Made by a program: the position numbers and the translations under genes
Notes under the pieces: model-generated
Told to the model about the DNA's origin: nothing
The model's input: the letters and a program-made list of their open reading frames with translations, nothing else
Databases searched by the model: none
Assembly: GCF_002276045.1 (NCBI RefSeq)
Contig: NZ_NQMR01000004.1
Span: 1 to 64,000, forward strand
DNA length: 64,000 nucleotides
Reading direction: 5' to 3'
Source: Pseudoalteromonas sp. NBT06-2
GTDB taxonomy: Bacteria > Pseudomonadota > Gammaproteobacteria > Enterobacterales > Alteromonadaceae
Part shown: one piece after another, positions 1-8,471 of the stretch
Layout of the letters: each line of letters begins with the position of its first letter
Numbering within the stretch: position 1 is the stretch's first letter

Positions 1-514
1 CACGGGTTATTGAGGTGTTACCATCATTTTTAGTGACATGTTGTGTGATAATATAAATGGTTTTAACGCCGGCCACTAAATCCATAGCGCCGCCCACAGC
101 TGGAATGGCATTTTTAGAACCTGTTGACCAGTTTGCTAAATCACCATTTTGAGACACTTGCATTGCACCTAATACACAAATATCAATATGTTGCCCACGG
201 ATCATGGCAAAACTATCTGCGTGATGAAAATATGCGGCGCCTTTTACGGCTGTAACTGGCTTTTTACCAGCGTTAATTAACTCAGGATCTTCACTGCCTA
301 CTTCAGGAGTCGGGCCCATACCTAATAAACCGTTTTCAGTGTGATATATCACTTCACGGCCATCAGGGACATATTTTGCTACTTGCTCTGGAATACCTAT
401 CCCTAAATTGACATAAGCACCATCTGGGATATCTTGTGCAGCGCGCTGCGCCATTTCATTGCGATCCCAACCTTTTTTGTTTAAATCAGTTTTAATATCA
501 GAAACTTGACTCAT
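1..514 (-). CDS. 3-oxoacid CoA-transferase subunit B (partial, cut by window edge)
   Basis: Transfers CoA between an acyl-CoA and a 3-oxoacid (acetoacetate or 3-oxoadipate), working as a heterodimer with the subunit encoded just upstream (564-1250). About 171 residues are visible; the 3' end lies beyond the left edge. The reading begins MSQVSDIKTDLNKKGWDRNE and contains the conserved ENGLLGMGP segment carrying the catalytic glutamate of this family, then GGAMDLVAG. The start at 514 is supported by AAGGAGT eight bases upstream. It lies 49 bp after subunit A, as expected for an A-B operon. The sequence resembles PcaJ as much as AtoA, so I do not fix the substrate. Confidence 0.9.
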   Translation of the reverse strand, partial: MSQVSDIKTDLNKKGWDRNEMAQRAAQDIPDGAYVNLGIGIPEQVAKYVPDGREVIYHTENGLLGMGPTPEVGSEDPELINAGKKPVTAVKGAAYFHHADSFAMIRGQHIDICVLGAMQVSQNGDLANWSTGSKNAIPAVGGAMDLVAGVKTIYIITQHVTKNDGNTSITR

Positions 515-563
515 GGGTAAGATACTCCTTGAGCTATTAATTTAGATTCTTGCAATGGCTCAC

Positions 564-1250
564 TTATACTGTAACGATGCGATTAACAAATATGCCTGGG
601 GTTATCACATGTTCTGGTTCTAACTCTCCAACTTCAATTTGCTGTGTTGTTTGTACAATTGTTGTCGTTGCTGCCATTGCCATAATAGGTGCAAAATTAC
701 GTGCTGTTTTATTAAATGTCAGATTGCCGTATCTGTCGGCTGTTTGTGCTTTGATTAATGCAAAGTCAGCTGTGATTGCTTTTTCGAGAACATATTGTTT
801 ACCAGAGAAAGCAGCTTCATCAAAGCTACGGTGCTCTTTACCATCAGCCAATACCGTCCCAACAGAGGTAGCAGTATAAAAACCAGGTATACCTGCGCCA
901 CCCGCACGTATACGCTCAGCTAATGTACCTTGTGGTACTAATTCAAGTTCAATATTCCCTGCATTATATAAGTCAGGAAATACTGTGGAATTTGCGGTAC
1001 GAGGAAATGAACAAATCATTTTTCCTACTTGGCCATTTTCAATAAGTGCAGCTAATCCCACATGACCACTTCCGGTATTATTATTTACAACGGTTAAGTT
1101 TTTTGCACCTTGATCTATCAATGCATGTATCAACTCAATTGGACTACCAGCTTCACCAAAACCACCTATCAATACCGTGGCACCATCAAAAATATCGGCA
1201 ACAGTATCTTTCACACTTGCAATAGATTTATCTATCATTACAACATCCAA
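564..1250 (-). CDS. 3-oxoacid CoA-transferase subunit A
   Basis: 228 residues, the usual length for the A subunit of the two-subunit CoA-transferases (AtoD/ScoA/PcaI). It shows the glycine-rich GGFGEAGSP loop near residue 30, then CSFPR, VPQGTLAERIRAGGAG, ADFALIKA and the C-terminal PEHVITPGIFVNR. These match PcaI/AtoD-type proteins closely. Forms a complex with the product of 1-514. ATGs at 1250 and 1238 are both possible starts; neither has a strong ribosome site. A strong terminator hairpin sits only about 16 bases upstream of the 1250 start, so expression probably depends on read-through from the KamA-like gene or on a promoter inside it. The substrate (acetoacetate versus 3-oxoadipate) is not decided by sequence. 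Confidence 0.9.
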   Translation of the reverse strand: MDVVMIDKSIASVKDTVADIFDGATVLIGGFGEAGSPIELIHALIDQGAKNLTVVNNNTGSGHVGLAALIENGQVGKMICSFPRTANSTVFPDLYNAGNIELELVPQGTLAERIRAGGAGIPGFYTATSVGTVLADGKEHRSFDEAAFSGKQYVLEKAITADFALIKAQTADRYGNLTFNKTARNFAPIMAMAATTTIVQTTQQIEVGELEPEHVITPGIFVNRIVTV

Positions 1251-1265
1251 AAACGATATATTTTG

Positions 1266-1293
1266 TAAAAAAAAGCGCGAAAAAATTCGCGCT
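1266..1293 (-). terminator. Rho-independent terminator between the KamA-like gene and the CoA-transferase genes
   Basis: On the minus strand a perfect 8-bp stem AGCGCGAA/TTCGCGCT with a four-base loop (1274-1293) is followed at once by seven or more Ts. It follows the KamA-like stop codon (1301) and ends about 16 bases before the next start codon, so it may act as an attenuator rather than a full stop. Confidence 0.85.
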
Positions 1294-1300
1294 ATTATCT

Positions 1301-2920
1301 TTAGTTTAATTTCTTAGCCAATGCTGCAGCTAAGTCATGTTCGATTTGTTTAAGCTCATCAGCAAAGAAGTATTTTTCTGTATCAAATGGCGTTAAGAAA
1401 TCTATGGTATTTTCTGTTTCATTAAATTTGGCATGGAATACTTTATCCATCCACTTCATATTTCTCGATTCAGTGAATTTAAGCGCAAAGCATTTTTCTC
1501 CACCAATTTCTGAGGTGCCTAAAATAGCTAGTTTACCCGCAGAAATGGTCATTGAAATATGACGAGAGGGGCGGTTAATTGAAGCTAATGAGCGATATAC
1601 CTTATTAAATATTTGCTCAATATCAGCAAGAGGTGCTGTATAATAATGATGCTCACCTGTAGGGCGCGCACAATACATAGAGTGGAAGCCAACACACATC
1701 ATGCCCAAAATTTCAGCTAGATCTATCCAGTTTTGCGCTGATTTATCGATATCAACTTTACCACTATCATCTTCAAATAAACTAATATGATTCATAATTG
1801 GGCTTTGAGATCGAATATTTACACCATGATCTTGTAATCTTCGAATGGCCGCAATAGTACTTGGATTTAATAGCTCTCTAGGAGTTGAAAAATGCGCCAT
1901 CCAAGCAAGTTGAATACCGTTGTCTCTCAATAAATCAAATACTTCTAACATGCCATCATATTTTTCATTTAATATCATTTCAGGCTGAAAAGTAAGTGAA
2001 CGAGTCGCTAAGCGAACATTTTTGACATGTAATAGACTTGGATCTTCAATTAAAGGCATGATGTATTGTTTTAAACGGCTAGCTGGCATATAGCCACCGT
2101 CACCACCAGTGATCAATAAATCAGTAATTTCTGGGTGTAAACGTACATAGTCATGTATTTGTTTAATATCTTTTTGAATAAACATATCTTCATCGCCACG
2201 TACTTGCGCATGGCGGAAACAATATGTACAGAATGAAAAACAGTTTTGTGTTGTCTTATCGAAAATAAGCTGACATTGTGGGTATTTATGCTGAGAGCCA
2301 TCTAAAAATTCGATTTCACCTTGATCATTTTCAAACCAAGGCTTGTTTAATTGCTGATTACCATCATGTGGATTTGTTAACTCAGTATAATCAATCGCAA
2401 CTTGTGTACGTGCTTTAGCATCAGTTGCATCTATGTATTTTTGAGTTGTTTCGTCGTTAATCATTTTCGGTTGAGGAAAAATTAACTGAAATACAGAATC
2501 AGTAGGATAGTCATCCCAATTAATACTATTTAAAGAGTGCCGTGTGGCTAAAAAGCGATAAACTTCTACAAAAAATTCGCGCTCGTCAATATGGCCAATA
2601 TCGATGCCATTTTCATTTAAAATTGCACATACTTCTCTAAATCCAGACAAACCTGAGTAATGCGCTTTATCAGTAAATAAAAATGGTTTTTTCTCCATAA
2701 AACCAGAATGTTGAGGATATGAGGCATGCAAACGACTTAACAAACCAACAGGTAATAGGTTTTCTATATTTATTGTATTTATCATTTCATCAGAATAACC
2801 ATATCTGTTCATGGTATCGCTAATATCTTGCTGTGAAACGACCAAATGTTTTGTATTTTTTATAGTTTCAGATGGAATAACTTTAACAGCAATATTACTT
2901 GCCTTGTTTTGATTAATCAT
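1301..2920 (-). CDS. KamA-family radical SAM/PLP aminomutase-like protein
   Basis: 539 residues. A radical SAM 4Fe-4S motif C-x3-C-x2-C is present (Cys227, Cys231, Cys234), followed by Arg236 where lysine 2,3-aminomutase has its carboxylate-binding Arg134. Lys463 in SAGKLAIL aligns with the PLP-binding lysine 337 of the Clostridium enzyme. The two aspartates that bind the lysine epsilon-amine there (Asp293, Asp330) align with Ala418 and Ser456 here, so lysine is doubtful as substrate. The protein is also longer than classic KamA (about 416 residues), with roughly 100 extra N-terminal residues. A CoA-transferase lies downstream, as in lysine fermentation clusters, and a LysR gene is divergent. 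Family assignment is firm; the reaction is not. Confidence 0.8.
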   Translation of the reverse strand: MINQNKASNIAVKVIPSETIKNTKHLVVSQQDISDTMNRYGYSDEMINTINIENLLPVGLLSRLHASYPQHSGFMEKKPFLFTDKAHYSGLSGFREVCAILNENGIDIGHIDEREFFVEVYRFLATRHSLNSINWDDYPTDSVFQLIFPQPKMINDETTQKYIDATDAKARTQVAIDYTELTNPHDGNQQLNKPWFENDQGEIEFLDGSQHKYPQCQLIFDKTTQNCFSFCTYCFRHAQVRGDEDMFIQKDIKQIHDYVRLHPEITDLLITGGDGGYMPASRLKQYIMPLIEDPSLLHVKNVRLATRSLTFQPEMILNEKYDGMLEVFDLLRDNGIQLAWMAHFSTPRELLNPSTIAAIRRLQDHGVNIRSQSPIMNHISLFEDDSGKVDIDKSAQNWIDLAEILGMMCVGFHSMYCARPTGEHHYYTAPLADIEQIFNKVYRSLASINRPSRHISMTISAGKLAILGTSEIGGEKCFALKFTESRNMKWMDKVFHAKFNETENTIDFLTPFDTEKYFFADELKQIEHDLAAALAKKLN

Positions 2921-3009
2921 TTTATCGCCCTATTAAATGAATTAAAAAGTAGAATGTTTTTTAACCTTATTATTTATGTGAGTATATGAGAAATATTTAA
3001 TTTTTATGT

Positions 3010-3034
3010 AAGCTATAGGCAAAAACTATAGCTT
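3010..3034. promoter_or_regulatory. Inverted repeat, candidate LysR-type operator 1
   Basis: Perfect 9-bp inverted repeat AAGCTATAG-N7-CTATAGCTT in the divergent intergenic region between the KamA-like gene and the LysR regulator. This is the usual place for an autoregulatory LysR operator. Binding is inferred. Confidence 0.5.
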
Positions 3035-3046
3035 GATATAGATCAA
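3033..3046. promoter_or_regulatory. FNR-type box TTGATATAGATCAA
   Basis: Perfect match to the FNR/EtrA consensus TTGAT-N4-ATCAA. It lies 113 bp before the KamA-like start and 60 bp before the LysR start, and overlaps both candidate LysR operators, so oxygen control and competition with LysR are possible. Confidence 0.65.
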
Positions 3047-3061
3047 ACTATTATATCTATA
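3037..3061. promoter_or_regulatory. Inverted repeat, candidate LysR-type operator 2
   Basis: TATAGAT-N11-ATCTATA, a 7-bp inverted repeat with the N11 spacing typical of LysR T-N11-A boxes. It is adjacent to operator 1 and overlaps the FNR box. Confidence 0.45.
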
Positions 3062-3105
3062 GATAAGTTAATCTGATTAAAAACCAATCAAGATTTTATT
3101 TATAT

Positions 3106-3930
3106 ATGGATTTAAGAGCGCTTAAGTATTTTGAAGCAGTATATGAACAGGGCAGTGTCAGTGCCGCAGCAAGGCACTGTTATGTATCTCAGCCATCAAT
3201 CACTACTGCAATATTGCAACTTGAACAAACCCTATCAACACAATTGTTTAATCGCCATGCAAGAGGTGTTGTACCGACAGCCGCAGCTCAAAAGTTATAT
3301 CCCTATGCCAAGGAAATGTCAGGAAAATCTAAAGCAATTCTGAACATGTTTAAAGACGGTCCATCACCAGTCCCTGTAAAATTAGGGATAATGCGCTCAT
3401 TAGGGGCAAAACGTATGAGCCAATTGCTAACTAAACTTAATGACAAAATTGACAACTTGGAAATAACATTAGTTGATCCCCACGAAACCTGTGATGCCCG
3501 GGTTGTTTTAGCACAATCAGCCAATGCAAATGAAAGTTTCGTACCTATTTGGAAGGATAATTATGAACTTGCGCTACCTAAGCAATGGAATATCGCAAAA
3601 AAGTCGAATATTTCATTAATGAATCTTAAGAACTTACCTTTTATTAACCGAAATCCCTGTGACGCATTAGATAAATTAAAATTACAACTTGATATGTTAG
3701 ATATTCAATTTCAAACAAGAGCCAACATTAGAACAATTGAATACGCATGGCAATTAGTCAGTGCGGGAGTCGGTGCAGCCTTATTACCTAAATGGCAAGA
3801 AATCATAGAAGCAAATGCAGTAACTTTTAAGCCAATTCACAAAATTAACTTATTTAAAGACATAGGACTTGCATATAAAACAGAAAATAAAAACGATCCA
3901 CTTGTATCTGCATTGATAGCGATTTGTTAA
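3106..3930 (+). CDS. LysR-family transcriptional regulator
   Basis: 274 residues. The N-terminal winged helix-turn-helix is clear: MDLRALKYFEAVYEQGSVSA, then AARHCYVSQPSITTAILQLE and LFNRHARGVVPT. The rest is a LysR substrate-binding domain, a little shorter than the usual about 300 residues. It is divergent from the KamA-like gene with two inverted repeats between them, the standard layout for a LysR protein controlling the opposite gene and itself. The inducer is unknown. The porin gene downstream is separate and has its own FNR-type box. Confidence 0.9.
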   Translation: MDLRALKYFEAVYEQGSVSAAARHCYVSQPSITTAILQLEQTLSTQLFNRHARGVVPTAAAQKLYPYAKEMSGKSKAILNMFKDGPSPVPVKLGIMRSLGAKRMSQLLTKLNDKIDNLEITLVDPHETCDARVVLAQSANANESFVPIWKDNYELALPKQWNIAKKSNISLMNLKNLPFINRNPCDALDKLKLQLDMLDIQFQTRANIRTIEYAWQLVSAGVGAALLPKWQEIIEANAVTFKPIHKINLFKDIGLAYKTENKNDPLVSALIAIC

Positions 3931-4016
3931 TTAGTTAAAGAAATTGTTAGATAAATCTAATCGTAAGTAATATAAATCATATAAACTTCAAAATATTTTT
4001 ATATAAAATATAAAAA

Positions 4017-4030
4017 TTGATTTTAATCAA
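4017..4030. promoter_or_regulatory. FNR-type box upstream of the porin gene
   Basis: TTGATTTTAATCAA is a perfect TTGAT-N4-ATCAA palindrome, 78 bp before the porin start, suitable for activation under low oxygen. Confidence 0.65.
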
Positions 4031-4107
4031 ATTCTCACCTTTAAATAGGCGTACCTTTAGCCTCTATAAATTAATAAGAATTCAAATAAGTCAACTAGGT
4101 AATTAAA

Positions 4108-5304
4108 ATGAACAAAGGAATTTTCTCTGTCTCTAAAATAGTTTTAGCGCTTTCAAGTGTTTTAGGCATGAGCCAAGTAGCGATGGCAAACCAGGCTCCC
4201 TTTATTACTGATGCAGTTGCAAATGGTACGGTTAAAATAAATATGCGAGCGCGTTATGAAGGTGTTGATGAAGATAACGCTAAAAAAGGTGCAAACGCTG
4301 GTACTTTACGTACGCGTTTAACATATAAAACAGCTGGCTTTATGGGCATTAATGTGCTTGCTGAAGTAGATAATGTAACAGCAATTGGTCAATTCAACAG
4401 CACAGATAACGGCAATACAGGTTATTCAGTAGTTGCAGATCCAGAGGGTACTGATGTAAACCAAATCGCATTAACATATAAACGTGATGATTTAAAAGCA
4501 ACAGCGGGTCGTCAACGTATATTACACCAAGGTCAGCGCTTTGTTGGTGGCGTAGGTTGGCGTCAAAATGAGCAAACATATGACAGCTTACGTGTTGAAT
4601 ATGCATTAAACTCTGCGCTTAACTTTGATTACGTCTACATTCATAATATAAATCGTGTTTTTGGTGACTCATCTGCAAAACCTGATATGCATGGTGCTTT
4701 CCAATTAGTCAATGTTAATTATAAAATCAATAAATCACATAAAGTAACAGGTTTTGCATATAACTTAGATTATGATACTTCTGCTGATAGCTCAACACAG
4801 ACATTAGGTTTTGATTATGACGGTAAGCTTGGTGTAGTTTATCTTCATACAAGCTATGCTACACAATCAGATACAGCAGATAGTACAAAAGATTTCAGTG
4901 CCGATTATTATGCTGTTGATGCAAGTATAAAAGTAAGTTCATTTAAAATTAAAGCAGGTGTAGAAGTACTTGGTAGCGATAATGGCGTAGCATTCTCTAC
5001 ACCACTTGCTACTTTACATAAATACCAAGGTTTCGCTGATAAGTTCTTAGGCACACCTGCTACAGGTATCCAAGATGTATTTGCTGGCGTGGCAACTAAA
5101 ATTGGTCCAGTAGCAGTAAGTGCAACTTATCATGACTTTAAATCTGATGTAGATAGCATAGATTACGGTTCTGAATTAGATTTAACGGCTAAGTACAAGT
5201 TCAACAAAAATGTGACTGGTTTAGTTAAATATGCAGATTACAGTGCTGACGAACATTCAGTAGATACAAGTAAACTGTGGGTTATGGTTAACGTTAACTT
5301 TTAA
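4108..5304 (+). CDS. Outer-membrane porin (alginate-export/OprD-like beta barrel)
   Basis: 398 residues. A signal peptide of about 27 residues ends in SQVAMA. The remainder has alternating hydrophobic/polar beta strands with aromatic girdles, and the final residue is phenylalanine (WVMVNVNF), the beta-barrel assembly signal. The mature start (ANGTVKINMRARYEGVDED) resembles porins of the alginate-export family found in Alteromonadales. Role: general or specific diffusion channel; the solute is not readable from sequence. It is monocistronic between the LysR gene and the molybdenum operon and has a perfect FNR-type box upstream. Confidence 0.8.
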   Translation: MNKGIFSVSKIVLALSSVLGMSQVAMANQAPFITDAVANGTVKINMRARYEGVDEDNAKKGANAGTLRTRLTYKTAGFMGINVLAEVDNVTAIGQFNSTDNGNTGYSVVADPEGTDVNQIALTYKRDDLKATAGRQRILHQGQRFVGGVGWRQNEQTYDSLRVEYALNSALNFDYVYIHNINRVFGDSSAKPDMHGAFQLVNVNYKINKSHKVTGFAYNLDYDTSADSSTQTLGFDYDGKLGVVYLHTSYATQSDTADSTKDFSADYYAVDASIKVSSFKIKAGVEVLGSDNGVAFSTPLATLHKYQGFADKFLGTPATGIQDVFAGVATKIGPVAVSATYHDFKSDVDSIDYGSELDLTAKYKFNKNVTGLVKYADYSADEHSVDTSKLWVMVNVNF

Positions 5305-5353
5305 AGAAACAAGTTCCACACCAACAACCAAGGGCTCATTTATTACGCCCTAA

Positions 5354-5367
5354 ATGATTTAAATCAT
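5354..5367. promoter_or_regulatory. FNR-like palindrome upstream of the moa operon
   Basis: ATGATTTAAATCAT is a perfect palindrome differing from the FNR consensus only at the outermost base of each half. It lies about 80 bp before the riboswitch, where a moaA promoter is expected. E. coli moa is FNR-responsive; here it is inferred. Confidence 0.4.
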
Positions 5368-5443
5368 GAAAAGATATCATAGTTCAAATTCAGACTAGCT
5401 TTATGTTTAAAGTATCTTTATATTGAACATAAGATTTTAACAA

Positions 5444-5573
5444 CTCCGAGCCTTTATACCTTCGTTCCAGAGCGTTCAAGGAATACTGGCCGTGATCAGG
5501 TTAGTTTAAAAATAATTTGGTCACCAGGGTTTAAAAAGAAATTTTTAAACCTCCCACAACTTGGAAAGGTGTT
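5444..5573 (+). ncRNA. Moco (molybdenum cofactor) riboswitch
   Basis: The moaA leader carries the conserved blocks of the Moco RNA motif in order: CTCCGAGCC, CTGGCCGTGA, GTCACCAGGG, a helix TTTAAAAA...TTTTTAAA, CCTCCCAC and CTGGAAAGGTGT-like TTGGAAAGGTGT ending four bases before the moaA ATG. The element overlaps the likely ribosome site (GGAAAGG), so it probably senses the cofactor and controls translation of moaA. Confidence 0.92.
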
Positions 5574-5576
5574 GAC

Positions 5577-6548
5577 ATGCTACAAGACCCACAGGGTCGT
5601 AAATTTAGTTATTTACGGCTTTCTATAACTGATCTCTGTAATTATCGGTGCACTTATTGTTTGCCAGATGGATACAAGTGCAATTCTAAACCTGATTATT
5701 TATCTCTGGATGAAATAAAAATGGTTGTTGCTTCTTTTGCACGGCATGGTATCAATAAAGTACGGATCACAGGCGGTGAACCGAGTTTAAGACGTGATTT
5801 ACCTGAAATAATTACAGCAATCAAAAATACCCCAGGTATAGAAAAAGTGGCATTAACAACTAATGCCCATCAACTTGATCGTAAAGTGCAGCAATGGGCT
5901 GATTGTGGATTAGATGCTATTAATATCAGTTGCGACAGTTTAGATGGTCGAATGATGAAAGCGATTATTGGTCGTGATAATTTAGCTGAAATGATGGCTG
6001 GAATTGACATTGCCCTTAAAAGCCCAATCAAACAAGTGAAGATTAACACTGTTCTATTAAAACAACATAACTACAAACAATTAGATCAATTAATTGACTG
6101 GGTAAAAGATACGCCTATCTCATTACGCTTTATTGAACTAATGCAAACAATTGATAATAAAGAATACTTCAAAGCTAATCATGTTAGCGCAGAAGAAATA
6201 GGTAAACACATAGAAAGCAATGGCTGGGCGCAAATTTTACGCGGTAAAAATGCGGGTCCGGCAAAAGAGTTTTGTCACCCTGAATATGATGGTCATATTG
6301 GTTTTATTGCGCCATATAGCAATGACTTTTGTGCCAGTTGTAATAGATTAAGAATATCATCAGTCGGTAAATTACATTTATGCTTATTTGGTGAGTCAGG
6401 CTACAGCTTAAGAGATTTAATTGTGAAAGGCCGCGAAACTGAACTTGATCAATTTATCGCAAACGTTTTACAAGATAAACCCGATACGCATTTTTTACAT
6501 CAAGGATTTTCTGGTGGTACCACTGACTTAGCCATGCTTGGAGGTTAA
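5577..6548 (+). CDS. moaA: GTP 3',8-cyclase MoaA
   Basis: Radical SAM enzyme for the first step of molybdopterin synthesis, converting GTP to the 3',8-cyclo nucleotide with MoaC. 323 residues, normal length. The N-terminal cluster motif is CNYRCTYC, the SAM-binding glycine run is RITGGEPSLR, and the C-terminal second cluster is FCASCNRLRISSVGKLHLCL. It ends in Gly-Gly, as functional MoaA proteins do. First gene of a nine-gene molybdenum block directly downstream of a Moco riboswitch, with mobA starting 3 bp after its stop. Confidence 0.97.
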   Translation: MLQDPQGRKFSYLRLSITDLCNYRCTYCLPDGYKCNSKPDYLSLDEIKMVVASFARHGINKVRITGGEPSLRRDLPEIITAIKNTPGIEKVALTTNAHQLDRKVQQWADCGLDAINISCDSLDGRMMKAIIGRDNLAEMMAGIDIALKSPIKQVKINTVLLKQHNYKQLDQLIDWVKDTPISLRFIELMQTIDNKEYFKANHVSAEEIGKHIESNGWAQILRGKNAGPAKEFCHPEYDGHIGFIAPYSNDFCASCNRLRISSVGKLHLCLFGESGYSLRDLIVKGRETELDQFIANVLQDKPDTHFLHQGFSGGTTDLAMLGG

Positions 6549-6551
6549 ATT

Positions 6552-7109
6552 ATGTCTGTTTCAAATCATATTCATTATGGTTTAGTGCTCGCTGGTGGCC
6601 GTTCTTCAAGAATGGGTACAGATAAAGCGATGCTGGTAAAGGGCAATGTAAACTTGCTTGAAAATGCCCAAGTTTGCTTATCAACCAGTTTATGTAAACA
6701 GGTCTTGATCAGTAGAAATACCGAACAAGGTATACGTGACCGTTATCAAGATAAAGGTCCTCTGGCTGGTATTGAGGCTGCACTTGAACACATCCCTAAT
6801 GGTGCTTGGCTAAGTATCTTACCCGTAGATATGCCACTTATTCGCAGTAGCGACTTAATACAATTACAAAAAACAGCACAAGAGTCACAAAACGCTGTTT
6901 ATTTTGAATCTCATATGTTGCCTTGCATTGTAAAAGTCACTGAAGATTTAAAAATATTTTTAAAAGATGCCCTAGATGGCAAATTTAAAAACTCAATTTA
7001 CGCCATGCTAAAGACACAAAACGCACAAACTTTGGTACAAGGCGAACCGCTTTACTTAACAAATGCTAATACACCAAATGATTGGCAAGCTGTTAAAACT
7101 CACTTTTAA
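6552..7109 (+). CDS. mobA: Molybdenum cofactor guanylyltransferase MobA
   Basis: Attaches GMP to molybdopterin to give the MGD form used by DMSO-reductase-family enzymes. 185 residues. The N-terminal nucleotide-binding signature LVLAGGRSSRMGTDKAML is intact and LPVDMPLI supplies the metal-binding aspartate. Strong GGAGG ribosome site overlapping the end of moaA. Its place inside the moa operon suggests that the cell's main use for Moco is bis-MGD enzymes, probably anaerobic reductases. Confidence 0.95.
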   Translation: MSVSNHIHYGLVLAGGRSSRMGTDKAMLVKGNVNLLENAQVCLSTSLCKQVLISRNTEQGIRDRYQDKGPLAGIEAALEHIPNGAWLSILPVDMPLIRSSDLIQLQKTAQESQNAVYFESHMLPCIVKVTEDLKIFLKDALDGKFKNSIYAMLKTQNAQTLVQGEPLYLTNANTPNDWQAVKTHF

Positions 7110-7124
7110 TTAAGGATTTCCACT

Positions 7125-7670
7125 ATGGGCCATAAAACTCCACAACCTTTTCAACCATTACAAATTGCTGTTTTAACGGTTTCTGATACACGTGATGAAT
7201 CAAATGATACATCTGGTGCAGCCTTAGTTGATGGTTTACAAACTGCTGGCCATAACCTAGCTGACAAAAAAATTGTAATTGATGATGTTTATAAAATACG
7301 TGCAATTGTATCTCAGTGGATTGCTAGCGATCACATACAAGCCGTCGTTATTACTGGTGGCACAGGTTTTACATTTAGAGATTCAACACCTGAAGCATTA
7401 ACACCATTATTTGATAAAGAAGTGGATGGTTTTGGTGAGTTATTTCGTCAAATTTCTTATGAACAAATTGGTACTTCTACAATACAGTCTCGTGCAATTG
7501 CGGGTATGGCAAATAAAACCGTTATTTTTGCAATGCCGGGTTCAACAAACGCATGTAAAACTGCTTGGAATGATGTCATAAAACAACAATTAGATGCCTC
7601 TCACCGTCCTTGTAATTTTGTGCCTCAACTTAAAGAATCTACAGTTGAGCTATGTGAGAGTCGAGGTTAA
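7125..7670 (+). CDS. moaB: Molybdopterin adenylyltransferase-type MoaB
   Basis: 181 residues of the MoaB/MogA fold: [20 protein letters not shown] at the start, [19 protein letters not shown] for the MPT-binding loop, and [18 protein letters not shown] near the end. Family members adenylylate molybdopterin (MogA) or have a less defined role (E. coli MoaB). Ribosome site AAGGA. Co-directional with mobA (15-bp gap) and moaC (2-bp gap). Confidence 0.95.
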   Translation: MGHKTPQPFQPLQIAVLTVSDTRDESNDTSGAALVDGLQTAGHNLADKKIVIDDVYKIRAIVSQWIASDHIQAVVITGGTGFTFRDSTPEALTPLFDKEVDGFGELFRQISYEQIGTSTIQSRAIAGMANKTVIFAMPGSTNACKTAWNDVIKQQLDASHRPCNFVPQLKESTVELCESRG

Positions 7671-7672
7671 TT

Positions 7673-8146
7673 ATGGGCTTTACACACTTAAACGAACATG
7701 GCGAAGCCAACATGGTTGATGTAACTGAAAAAGCGGTTACAGAACGTATAGCTCGCGCATCAGGCCGTGTTTACATGAAGCCTGAAACTTTAGCCATGAT
7801 CCGTGATAATGGTCATAAAAAAGGTGATGTTTTACAGGTTGCACGCATAGCAGGGATACAAGGCGCAAAAAAATGCTCAGATCTGATCCCATTATGCCAC
7901 CCGTTAATGCTTACTAAAGTACAAGTAGATTTTACTTTAAATGAATCACAATCATGTATTGATATCGAAACTCTCGCTAAATTAGCAGGGCAAACAGGTG
8001 TTGAAATGGAAGCATTAACAGCCGCTTCAATAGCTGCGCTTACAATTTTTGATATGTGTAAAGCAGTTGATCCCGCTATGTGCATAAGCGATATCAAAGT
8101 TTTAGAAAAGCAGGGCGGTAAATCAGGTCACTACCAAGCCCAATAA
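7673..8146 (+). CDS. moaC: Cyclic pyranopterin monophosphate synthase MoaC
   Basis: Converts the MoaA product to cyclic pyranopterin monophosphate. 157 residues. Conserved [13 protein letters not shown] with the catalytic histidine region, [11 protein letters not shown] and FDMCKAVD are all present, as is Lys in [12 protein letters not shown]. Starts 2 bp after moaB with a GAGG ribosome site. Confidence 0.97.
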   Translation: MGFTHLNEHGEANMVDVTEKAVTERIARASGRVYMKPETLAMIRDNGHKKGDVLQVARIAGIQGAKKCSDLIPLCHPLMLTKVQVDFTLNESQSCIDIETLAKLAGQTGVEMEALTAASIAALTIFDMCKAVDPAMCISDIKVLEKQGGKSGHYQAQ

Positions 8147-8218
8147 ACCGATTAATTGTCAGGCTTAAACTCAATAGTTAAAGCCTGAATATATAAAATA
8201 TTCATTTAAAGGTTAAAA

Positions 8219-8467
8219 ATGATAAAAGTATTATTTTTTGGAAGATTAAGAGAATTACTAGATTGCTCTCAATTAGAAATCACGGATTTTGAGCAAGGTA
8301 CCATTGCACAATTACGTTTAGAGCTTGCCAATAAGGGTACAAAATGGGCTGAATTTATAGCTGGAAACAATGCACTTGCTGCTATAAATCAAGAAATGGT
8401 TGAAGAAACTAGTATGATTAATTCTGGTGATGAAGTTGCTTTTTTTCCACCAGTAACAGGCGGTTAA
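8219..8467 (+). CDS. moaD: Molybdopterin synthase sulfur carrier subunit MoaD
   Basis: 82 residues with a ubiquitin-like fold. It ends in PPVTGG, the Gly-Gly tail that is adenylated and thiocarboxylated. Delivers sulfur to MoaE to make molybdopterin. Ribosome site AAAGG. A 72-bp gap from moaC is the largest in the moa part of the operon; moaE follows after 4 bp. Confidence 0.96.
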   Translation: MIKVLFFGRLRELLDCSQLEITDFEQGTIAQLRLELANKGTKWAEFIAGNNALAAINQEMVEETSMINSGDEVAFFPPVTGG

Positions 8468-8471
8468 TATT

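Noticed and set aside
550..879. 109-codon plus-strand frame opposite the CoA-transferase A subunit
   Set aside because: Lies wholly antisense within a well-supported gene, with no family resemblance.
2113..2301. 62-codon minus-strand frame inside the KamA-like gene
   Set aside because: Out-of-frame shadow of a gene with firm motifs.
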